DNA from: Haloarculaceae archaeon
GTDB taxonomy: Archaea; Halobacteriota; Halobacteria; Halobacteriales; Haloarculaceae
Assembly: GCA_028274885.1 (NCBI GenBank)
Contig: JAQCMX010000185.1
Coordinates: 1 to 11,702, forward strand
Direction of reading: 5' to 3'
DNA: 11,702 bases
Below the pieces are notes generated by a model that did not search any database, was not told where the DNA came from, and saw only the letters and a program-made list of their open reading frames with translations. Both the position numbers and the translations under genes were made by a program. Positions 6,243 through 11,702 of this stretch are shown here, one piece after another. How positions within the stretch are numbered: the first letter of the stretch is position 1; every line of letters starts with the position of its first letter.

Positions 6243-6512
6243 TCAGGAGATGGAGTACGTCGCTCCGACGGTCAGCGCGATGACTCCGAGAACGCCTGCC
6301 AGTGCAATGTAGGTGATCGACCGTGGCTCCTCGATAATGTGCATATACCAGCCGGCCACAGCCATCGCTTTCAGCACCGAAAGAACCAGTATGACCGCCA
6401 TGATCGGGCCGTAGTTGTCCTCGAGTAAACCGGAGAATTCGAAGACGAACTGCACGGTCGAAAAGGCCATCAGTACCCCGAATATCGTCGTGTACGTTTT
6501 GATTGATGCCAT
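6243..6512 (-). CDS. coxD: Cytochrome c oxidase subunit IV family protein (small membrane subunit)
   Basis: 89-residue protein with three predicted transmembrane helices (about 7-26, 37-59, 66-86). LKAMAVAGWYMHI (47-59) matches the conserved core of the bacterial/archaeal caa3-type subunit IV family, where a Lys and a Tyr-Met-His cluster sit in the second helix. This subunit has no redox centre and probably stabilises the complex. It is the last gene of the operon, 12 nt after coxAC, with GAGGTGG overlapping the coxAC stop region as a Shine-Dalgarno sequence. The identity rests on that short motif, topology and operon position. Confidence 0.88.
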   Translation of the reverse strand: MASIKTYTTIFGVLMAFSTVQFVFEFSGLLEDNYGPIMAVILVLSVLKAMAVAGWYMHIIEEPRSITYIALAGVLGVIALTVGATYSIS

Positions 6513-6524
6513 ATTTTGCCACCT

Positions 6525-9164
6525 CTAGAGGATGTAAAACACCGGAAACAGGAACAGCCACACGATGTCGACGAAGTGCCAGTACAGACCGAAGTATTCG
6601 ATTGTCTGTGACTCCTCTTCACCCATGTAGGCCCCCGTGTAGGTCCGTGCGATCAGGAACAGCATGATCAACATCCCAACCAGGACGTGGGCCGCGTGCA
6701 TTCCTGTGGTCAGGTAGTACGTCGAGGCCATGAGGTCAGTATTGAACGTCCACCCCTCGTGCCAGAACAGCTCTATCCACTCGATTGACTTGTTGAGCAT
6801 GAACACCGACGCGCCGACGAAGGTAAGTGACAGGAATCCAAGCGTTTTCCTCTTGTCCTGGCGTTTCGCGTACACGAGCGCAAGGACGATAGTGAAACTA
6901 CTCGCAAGCAGGATGTAGGTGTTCGCAAGACCCGGCCACGTGGCCTTGTGGACCTCTGCGGCCTCCCACCATTCGTGCCAGCCGAAGTTGAATCGTGCAA
7001 AGACGTAGGACCCGATCAACGCGCCAAACAGGATGATATCCGAGCCGATGAACGTCCACATCCCGAGTTTGGTGCTCTCGACCTCTCCGAACGGCCACTG
7101 TTCCGCGAGCTTTGGTTCAGGGACGTTGAACGACTCGTAGCCCATCCCGATCAGTGTCATCGCTCCGAGGACGGTCCCCACGATGGTGATATAGAAGTAG
7201 TTGCTCGCCTCGCCAAGCCCCGTCATGAACCCGTGATCAGCATCGAACAACACCAGCAAAAGCGCGAGCAGGGGGAACGAAGCTGTAAGATAGGCACCGT
7301 GGATCAAGGCGAATCCGTCGTGTTGTGCCCCCTTGATGCCGAGGTAGGCGATGAAAACCGGCAGAGTAAATAGGAACGGCCACACGAAGTATGGACCGGA
7401 GATACCCGACAGTCCAATACCTGTCAGGAGTGTAGAGAAGCCGATGAGGAACGGCCACCAACTCGCGTGGTCGGCGGGCTGTGCCGCGGCTGTCGTCGCA
7501 TCGGCGACCGCACCCCCATCTGTCGCAGCGTCACCGTCTGCAACCGCGCCGCCGTCTGTTGCGGAGCGATCAAGAAACTCGAGCGAGCCACTCGCGTAAC
7601 TCGGCGTGCCGGGGAAGTTCTCCTCGGGCGGGGGCGAGGAGACAGCCCACTCCATAGAGCCCGTGTAGGCCCACGGACTGTCCGTGACATCACGGTCGCT
7701 GTACATGCTCTTTACAAGATTGTAAAACATGAGCAGGAACGACGCAGCGAAGATGGCTGCGCCCAGTGTCGCAACCCGGTGCCACAGGGTTAACCCGGTG
7801 TCATAGACGAACACACGCCGCGGTGTTTCCCAGACCACGAACATCGGGAAATAAAGCATATTGAACCCGACAAATGCGGCGACAAAGTGGGCCTTCCCCA
7901 GGAATTCATTGTACATCTTGCCCGTTATCTTCGGGAACCAGTAGTAGATTCCACCGATAATGGCGACTGCCGCCGACGCCATCGCGTAGTGGAAGTGGGC
8001 GGTGACCCAGTAGGTCCCACGGAACGAGTAATCGAGCAGGATGGCGCCGAGGAACACACCCGTGATCCCGCCGATAATAAAGATGACAAGCGCACCGAGT
8101 GCAAACAGGAACGGTGTCTTCCACCGGATTCGGCCCTTGACCATCGTGTAGATGAGTGCAAACACCATCAGGTCAAACGGAAGCGAGATACCGATTGTCG
8201 TCACCATAAAAACCGTCTTGATTGGCAGATTGATCGTCGTCAGGAACATGTGGTGCATCCAGACGATGAAACTCTGAATCGCGACCAGCGCCAGTGCGAT
8301 AACGAACCACTTCCGGCCGACGAGGCGCCGACCCGAGAACGTCTGGACGATCTCCCCAAGCAACCCGAGTGCCGGGAAAAAGACGATGTAGACCTCAGGG
8401 TGGCCAAAGAACCACCACAGGTGCGTCCAGAGGACTGAACCACCGCTGTCGCTCGCGAAATAAACTGTCCCGATCAGATGTTCAGCACTCAGGATGACCA
8501 GCGCAGCCAGCAGGGCAGCGAACGCGAACAGCATCATCCAGACGGTAAGCAGGATCGAAATACTAAATAGCGGGATATCCCGCATTCGGAGCCCCTTCGC
8601 TCGCTGGCGATAGATCGTTGTCAAGAAGTTGACCGACCCCAACGTCACAGAGGTGACGAACATAGTCAGTGCAAGAATCGCCGCGAACCCGCCGATCTGT
8701 GTCACTGACGATGCGTCGACGGTCGGAACGTTAAGCGGTGCGTACATCGTCCAGCCGCCACTGAACGTCGCCCCCTGAAAAAAGGAGACGCCAAACAACA
8801 CGATCGAGAACAGATACACCCAGTAGCTCAACGCGTTCAGCCTCGGGAACGCCAGATCGTCTGCTCCGATCTGAAGGGGGACAAAGTAGTTTGCCAGCCC
8901 GAACGCGAACGGTGAGAGAAACCAAAAGACCATCAACAGTCCATGTGCCGAGACGACCTGATTGTAACCCAGTCCGTTGAGTATGAGACCGCCGGATGTC
9001 CACATCTGCGCCCGGATCAACAGGGCCAGTGTACCCGCCAGGACAAGTGTGAAAATCGAGGTCAGGATGTACAGAACTCCGATGTCCTTGTGATCGGTCG
9101 TCACCAGCCACCGCTTGACCGTCGATTTCGGTGGCAGGTGGTGGCTGTCGGCTGATTCGGTCAT
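6525..9164 (-). CDS. coxAC: Heme-copper terminal oxidase subunit I/III fusion
   Basis: 879 residues, a natural fusion. Residues 1-490 are subunit I with about 12 helices: low-spin heme ligands His74 (SAHGLLMVFW) and His392, high-spin heme ligand His390 (TAHFHYAM), CuB ligands His255, His304 and His305, and Tyr259 of HPEVY for the His-Tyr crosslink. D-channel residues are present: Asn92, Asp103, Asn110 and Glu257. The K-channel site, usually TGIK, reads FDLM, with Met333 in place of Lys. Residues 491-530 are a proline-rich subunit I tail, and 531-566 an Asp/Ala/Gly linker. Residues 567-879 are subunit III: KLGMWTFIGSDIILFGAL (699-716), TTGMHAAHVLVG (819-830) and YWHFVDIVWLF (861-871). About nine helices are visible there, against seven in canonical subunit III. 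The start overlaps the coxB stop (ATGA). Confidence 0.96.
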   Translation of the reverse strand: MTESADSHHLPPKSTVKRWLVTTDHKDIGVLYILTSIFTLVLAGTLALLIRAQMWTSGGLILNGLGYNQVVSAHGLLMVFWFLSPFAFGLANYFVPLQIGADDLAFPRLNALSYWVYLFSIVLFGVSFFQGATFSGGWTMYAPLNVPTVDASSVTQIGGFAAILALTMFVTSVTLGSVNFLTTIYRQRAKGLRMRDIPLFSISILLTVWMMLFAFAALLAALVILSAEHLIGTVYFASDSGGSVLWTHLWWFFGHPEVYIVFFPALGLLGEIVQTFSGRRLVGRKWFVIALALVAIQSFIVWMHHMFLTTINLPIKTVFMVTTIGISLPFDLMVFALIYTMVKGRIRWKTPFLFALGALVIFIIGGITGVFLGAILLDYSFRGTYWVTAHFHYAMASAAVAIIGGIYYWFPKITGKMYNEFLGKAHFVAAFVGFNMLYFPMFVVWETPRRVFVYDTGLTLWHRVATLGAAIFAASFLLMFYNLVKSMYSDRDVTDSPWAYTGSMEWAVSSPPPEENFPGTPSYASGSLEFLDRSATDGGAVADGDAATDGGAVADATTAAAQPADHASWWPFLIGFSTLLTGIGLSGISGPYFVWPFLFTLPVFIAYLGIKGAQHDGFALIHGAYLTASFPLLALLLVLFDADHGFMTGLGEASNYFYITIVGTVLGAMTLIGMGYESFNVPEPKLAEQWPFGEVESTKLGMWTFIGSDIILFGALIGSYVFARFNFGWHEWWEAAEVHKATWPGLANTYILLASSFTIVLALVYAKRQDKRKTLGFLSLTFVGASVFMLNKSIEWIELFWHEGWTFNTDLMASTYYLTTGMHAAHVLVGMLIMLFLIARTYTGAYMGEEESQTIEYFGLYWHFVDIVWLFLFPVFYIL
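7500..7562 (-). repeat. Duplicated ATDGGAVAD peptide in the coxAC linker
   Basis: The linker between subunits I and III carries ATDGGAVAD twice (residues 535-543 and 547-555), separated by GDA. The two 27-nt copies differ at seven third-codon positions, all synonymous; the other two codons are identical. Acidic, glycine/alanine-rich and presumably disordered. Confidence 0.85.
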
Positions 9165-9976
9165 CCTGATACCTCCGGAAGTTCGTTCTCGTACCAGTTC
9201 TCAAACGTCTCTTGATCGGTCACGTTTAGTTTACCCCTCATGCTTGAGTGTCCAGCACCGCAGAGTTCATAACACACGATATCCAGCATTTCATCGCCTT
9301 TCAAACTAGTGTCACCTTCCTCGGGGATGAACCACGTCTCCGTGGTCTCCCCTGGAATCGCGTCCGTCTTGGCCCGATACTCCGGGATGCCCAGATTGTG
9401 GTGCACGTCAGCGGACGTTACGGTCAACCGTACAGGCCGATCCGCCGGTACGACCATCGGGTTATCACCCTGCCCGCCCGTGTAGGATTCACCGTTTGGG
9501 TACTCGAACTTCCACTGGAACTGTTGGCCAGTTACCTCGATCTCGAGGACATCCTCGTCTTCATTATCATCGAAGTCGTTCGGTGCCCCTTCCACGTACA
9601 GGAGCAACGAATATGCGTAGATAATCAACCCGAGTACGAGTACCGCGCTAACCGCAAAGGACATGAACAGCTTCCGTCCGCCACCTTTGCCGGATTGGCT
9701 CGGAATCTCGCCGAGCTGTGGCCGCGATACCTCGTCTTTCCCGCCCGATTCCCCTTCGAATGCGTCCTCGTCGACATCGTACTTGCCCTCCTTTTCCGAC
9801 TCGCCGCTGACACGGTATTTGTAAGCGCTGTAGAGCACGTACGAGATGACGACGACGCCGACAACCGTCCCGAGAACCAGAAAGACCAGGAAGAGATTAT
9901 CGAAGACATCTGCCTGGTTCCTGGACTGGGCGGCGTGTCGAACCACGGACAGTCCTAAGATACCGGGACCCAACAT
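9161..9976 (-). CDS. coxB: Cytochrome c oxidase subunit II with CuA site
   Basis: 271 residues. Two transmembrane helices (about 27-51 and 103-127) are joined by an unusually long, charged, probably disordered loop (about 52-102). The extracytoplasmic cupredoxin domain follows (145-255). CuA ligands are complete: His193 (ADVHHNLGIPEY), Cys235, Glu237, Cys239, His243 and Met246 in CYELCGAGHSSM. CuA accepts electrons from a small carrier, in haloarchaea often a blue-copper halocyanin, and passes them to heme in subunit I. The WKFEYPNG aromatic region (155-162) is the usual electron entry. First gene of coxB-coxAC-coxD; its stop overlaps the coxAC ATG. ATG 9976 fits a TATA element 29 nt upstream. 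No typical signal peptide or lipobox was seen. Confidence 0.95.
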   Translation of the reverse strand: MLGPGILGLSVVRHAAQSRNQADVFDNLFLVFLVLGTVVGVVVISYVLYSAYKYRVSGESEKEGKYDVDEDAFEGESGGKDEVSRPQLGEIPSQSGKGGGRKLFMSFAVSAVLVLGLIIYAYSLLLYVEGAPNDFDDNEDEDVLEIEVTGQQFQWKFEYPNGESYTGGQGDNPMVVPADRPVRLTVTSADVHHNLGIPEYRAKTDAIPGETTETWFIPEEGDTSLKGDEMLDIVCYELCGAGHSSMRGKLNVTDQETFENWYENELPEVSG

Positions 9977-10000
9977 CGACTTCGACTTGCGACCACCCTG

Positions 10001-10010
10001 TATTATGTAT
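10001..10010 (-). promoter_or_regulatory. TATA box of the cox operon
   Basis: ATACATAATA on the minus strand is centred about 29 nt before the coxB ATG, giving a leaderless or nearly leaderless operon transcript. This is one of the clearest promoter elements in the window and supports the chosen coxB start. Confidence 0.6.
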
Positions 10011-10070
10011 TTCGGAAGCCCTTCGGTATGGCGGCGTATTCCTCCGGTACCCCCGCTGCTGTCCCACCCC

Positions 10071-10078
10071 TTTTAATC
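10071..10078 (+). promoter_or_regulatory. TATA box of the creatininase-family gene
   Basis: TTTTAATC is centred about 27 nt before the ATG at 10101, again leaderless geometry. It stands about 60 nt from the divergent cox TATA box, so one regulator could affect both. Confidence 0.6.
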
Positions 10079-10100
10079 GATTCCGGACGAACATGAATGC

Positions 10101-10856
10101 ATGGATCTCGCAGAATCGACCCGGACCGGCGCCGCCGACGCGTCGACGCGAGTTTCGGTCCTTCCGGTGGGGAGTACCGAACAGCACGGCCCCCACGCGC
10201 CGCTGGGGACCGACTGGTTGAGCGCAGATGCGGTCGCGCGGGCGGGCGTCAAACGGTACCCTGGTGAGGCGGTGATCGCCCCTGTCATCCCGATTGGCAT
10301 CGCAGCGGAACACCGCCAGTTCGCTGGCACACTCTGGGTCACAGATGATACGTTCCGGGCGTACGTGCGCGAAACCATCGAGAGCCTTGCCAGCCACGGC
10401 TGGGATCGAATCGTCGTCGTCAACGGTCACGGCGGGAACGTTCCGGCGTTGCGTGAGATCTGTGGGCAGGTCACCCGCGACGAAACGGCTTACGCGGTCC
10501 AGTTTACCTGGTTCGACGCCGTCGACATCGACGACGTGGCCCTTCCAACAGAGACATCGATGGGCCACGGCGGCTCCGTCGAGACCAGTCTCCTGCGACA
10601 TCTCCGGCCGGATCTGGTAGACGAGACAGCGTTCGAGCAGGCCCGCGAGGGTGGTACGGGTGACTGGGGGGAGTGGCAGTCCGGGGTCAACCTCACGTAC
10701 GATTCGGCGGAGTTTACCGAAAGTGGCGTCGTCGGCGATCCTGGGAAAAGTTCCGCTGCGGTCGGTGAACAACTTCTCGACGCAGCGGCCGATTCGCTCG
10801 GAGAACTCCTGGAGGTCGTCGCAAACCGGGATGGGTCGGTCCCAAAACACCGGTAG
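10101..10856 (+). CDS. Creatininase family protein
   Basis: 251-residue metal-dependent amidohydrolase-like protein of the creatininase fold. Members hydrolyse creatinine or formamide-type amides (for example ArfB in archaeal riboflavin/F420 synthesis) or trim peptides (MftE). Metal-ligand motifs are VGSTEQHGPHAPLGTD (23-38; Glu27, His29, Asp38), VVNGHGGN (107-113 region; His110) and GHGGSVETS (155-163; Glu161). GIAAEHRQFAGTLWV (66-80) fits the conserved substrate-loop segment. The metal site is intact, so activity is likely, but the sequence does not choose among substrates. Transcribed divergently from coxB as a single gene. ATG 10101 is supported by the TATA element. Confidence 0.88.
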   Translation: MDLAESTRTGAADASTRVSVLPVGSTEQHGPHAPLGTDWLSADAVARAGVKRYPGEAVIAPVIPIGIAAEHRQFAGTLWVTDDTFRAYVRETIESLASHGWDRIVVVNGHGGNVPALREICGQVTRDETAYAVQFTWFDAVDIDDVALPTETSMGHGGSVETSLLRHLRPDLVDETAFEQAREGGTGDWGEWQSGVNLTYDSAEFTESGVVGDPGKSSAAVGEQLLDAAADSLGELLEVVANRDGSVPKHR

Positions 10857-10948
10857 AAACGAACGTGTCTCGCTATCTGCGCACACGCACTATCCTGTCG
10901 GCTGCCCCGACCGTACCCTCGCTCGGAGTGCTTTCCCTGGAACGTGCC

Positions 10949-10953
10949 TTTTT
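10949..10953 (+). terminator. Possible terminator of the creatininase-family gene
   Basis: T5 follows 92 nt after the TAG at 10854-10856 and touches the stop codon of the opposing gene. No clear stem precedes it. The 95-nt gap holds no other feature I can support. Confidence 0.3.
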
Positions 10954-11380
10954 AAACTTCGGCTGTGTCGGCGTCGCCGGTCTCGCCCTCCGAATCCGCG
11001 TCCTGAAGTGCGGTGCGCAGCTGTGGGATCGTTCCGGTTAGGTCGTCGATCCGGTCGTGTGCTGATTCCACGTCGGTGATGAGTTCCTCTGTCCGTTCGA
11101 TTTCGGTCGCAAGCTCCTCCGGGTCGTCGAAGGCGTCGGCCTTAGATCCCATGGCGTACCACTTTTTTGCATCGCGCAGATGCTCCCCGGCATCCCCCGT
11201 GTCGAGTGCCGACCGAAGCGTATTCAAAACGCCGAGGGTGTTGTCGCTCCCGACATCCCAGATCTCCGCCGGGGCGGGAAGGGATCTGCGGGCCTGTTCG
11301 AGTGACGATTCGACGTCCTCACGCATCTCGGAGGCAGCCTCGTCGAACAGATCGTCGTCATCAAGTGTCGCCTGTGGCAT
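10952..11380 (-). CDS. Small acidic haloarchaeal protein, DUF5790-like
   Basis: 142 residues, strongly acidic and lacking Cys. From memory it matches the pattern of the haloarchaea-restricted DUF5790 family (MPQATLDDDDLFDEAASEMR at the start, KKWYAMGSKADAF near 72-84); I could not search to confirm. Mostly helical; the segment from about 86 to 125 (ELATEIERTEELITDVESAH) has heptad-like spacing that suggests a coiled coil. No signal peptide, transmembrane segment or catalytic motif is visible, so it is probably cytoplasmic. Transcribed alone, converging on the creatininase-family gene. TTTAAA 27 nt before the ATG supports the start. Function unknown. Confidence 0.88.
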   Translation of the reverse strand: MPQATLDDDDLFDEAASEMREDVESSLEQARRSLPAPAEIWDVGSDNTLGVLNTLRSALDTGDAGEHLRDAKKWYAMGSKADAFDDPEELATEIERTEELITDVESAHDRIDDLTGTIPQLRTALQDADSEGETGDADTAEV

Positions 11381-11404
11381 ACTCGTTGGTTAGTTGTCCG
11401 CGCG

Positions 11405-11412
11405 TTTAAAAT
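11405..11412 (-). promoter_or_regulatory. TATA box for the DUF5790-like gene
   Basis: ATTTTAAA on the minus strand has TTTAAA centred about 27 nt before the ATG at 11380, a near-consensus haloarchaeal TATA box with leaderless spacing. Because TTTAAA is self-complementary, it could also direct plus-strand transcription from near 11433. Confidence 0.65.
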
Positions 11413-11423
11413 AGAGCCGGAAA

Positions 11424-11435
11424 GTGAAAGTGAAA
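11424..11435. repeat. Tandem GTGAAA repeat upstream of the TATA box
   Basis: GTGAAA occurs twice back to back (TTTCACTTTCAC on the minus strand), about a dozen bases upstream of the TATA box of the DUF5790-like gene. It could be a regulator site, or a pyrimidine-rich termination zone for the gene to the right. Confidence 0.4.
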
Positions 11436-11443
11436 TCGAAGGT

Positions 11444-11546
11444 CTCCCTCGCGTACTACCTGTGACAGCGAGAGAGTCCCGCCCTTCCCGTGAGGCGAGA
11501 GCGTTCCGACACTCTGCTGTCGGAACCGAGCGCCGAACAGGGCGGG
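11444..11546 (-). ncRNA. Candidate structured RNA or structured 3' UTR
   Basis: Two adjacent folded units. Unit 1 (11478-11546) is nested: CCCGCCCT (11478-11485) pairs with AGGGCGGG (11539-11546), GGCG (11494-11497) with CGCC (11531-11534), and GTTCCGACA (11503-11511) with TGTCGGAAC (11518-11526), around a 6-nt loop. Unit 2 is a hairpin of CTCCCTCGC (11444-11452) and GCGAGAGAG (11468-11476), 8 of 9 pairs on the plus strand; on the minus strand the one mismatch becomes G-U, which favours a minus-strand RNA. It starts 36 nt after the stop of the partial right-edge gene, so it may be that gene's 3' UTR. I cannot name an RNA family. Confidence 0.5.
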
Positions 11547-11582
11547 CGTAAATCGCGTAAGCTCTGGTGAGAAACCGCCGCG

Positions 11583-11702
11583 TTACTGCTGGTCTTGAGT
11601 CTCCAACGTTTCGAGTCCCGTTTCCAACACCTCGATATATGCTTCATCGAGCGATAGGTCGTTTGCTTCGGCGTAGTCTTTCACCCGTCCGTGTAGCCCA
11701 TG
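11583..11702 (-). CDS. C-terminus of a small protein cut by the right edge
   Basis: The minus-strand frame entering at the right edge encodes 39 residues and then TAA (11585-11583). The tail reads GRVKDYAEANDLSLDEAY, then IEVLETGLETLETQDQQ. It resembles the helix-turn-helix part of ribbon-helix-helix-like DNA-binding proteins or small haloarchaeal antitoxin-like proteins (an RVKDYAEAN-type helix followed by LDEAYIEVLETGLE). The N-terminus is missing, so the family is not settled. Codon use and acidity fit a real haloarchaeal gene. Confidence 0.6.
   Translation of the reverse strand, partial: HGLHGRVKDYAEANDLSLDEAYIEVLETGLETLETQDQQ

Noticed and set aside
7887..8438. Plus-strand open frames opposite coxAC and coxB (also 9248-9958)
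   Set aside because: Charged low-complexity products antisense to hydrophobic oxidase subunits; shadow frames.
9897..10886. 329-codon minus-strand open frame opposite the creatininase-family gene
   Set aside because: Long only because haloarchaeal codon bias leaves antisense frames open; the plus-strand gene has full metal-binding motifs and a promoter.
11444..11546. Terminal inverted repeats of an insertion sequence
   Set aside because: No transposase or TnpB frame and no target-site duplication is visible; the arms are nested and close together, more like RNA stems.
1..11702. CRISPR array, defence system, prophage or integrase
   Set aside because: No regularly spaced repeats and no associated proteins seen anywhere in the window.

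Overview
The window comes from a haloarchaeon (class Halobacteria, genus not determinable here). The evidence is: moderately GC-rich coding DNA; very acidic proteins (NAC, CoxB, the 142-aa protein at 10952-11380); archaeal-type genes (NAC, TrmI, an archaeal PUA-domain protein); AT-rich TATA-like elements about 27-30 nt before start codons, the geometry of leaderless haloarchaeal transcripts; and stop/start overlaps of the ATGA type inside operons.

Layout. (1) 1-4167, all on the minus strand, read right to left: the membrane protease HtpX, a NYN-domain putative RNase overlapping a PUA-domain protein, NAC followed one base later by the tRNA m1A methyltransferase TrmI, then a secreted PKD-domain protein that runs off the left edge. 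NYN, PUA, NAC and TrmI form a small RNA/ribosome-associated block. (2) 4168-4531: a 364-nt divergent regulatory region holding a possible 23-codon ORF, a T6 tract, a strong imperfect inverted repeat and a TATA-like element before dapA. (3) 4532-6207, plus strand: dapA and dapB, overlapping by 4 nt, the first two committed steps of lysine/diaminopimelate synthesis. (4) 6243-9976, minus strand: a terminal-oxidase operon coxB, coxAC (subunit I fused to subunit III) and a small subunit IV. The CuA, heme and CuB ligands and the D-channel residues are present, but the usual K-channel lysine is a methionine. (5) 10101-10856, plus strand: a creatininase/amidohydrolase-type protein, divergent from coxB. 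(6) 10952-11380, minus strand: a small acidic haloarchaeal protein resembling DUF5790. (7) 11381-11702: its promoter, a short tandem repeat, a striking nested inverted-repeat structure (candidate structured RNA or 3' UTR) and the C-terminus of a small protein cut by the right edge.

Most of the window is ordinary core haloarchaeal content; I see no mobile element, CRISPR array, rRNA or tRNA. The points most worth a second look are the missing K-channel lysine, the nested structure at 11444-11546, the dapA leader region, and a shared CTTTTGA promoter-like element upstream of the NYN gene and NAC. No clearly new biological system is visible; these are candidates only.
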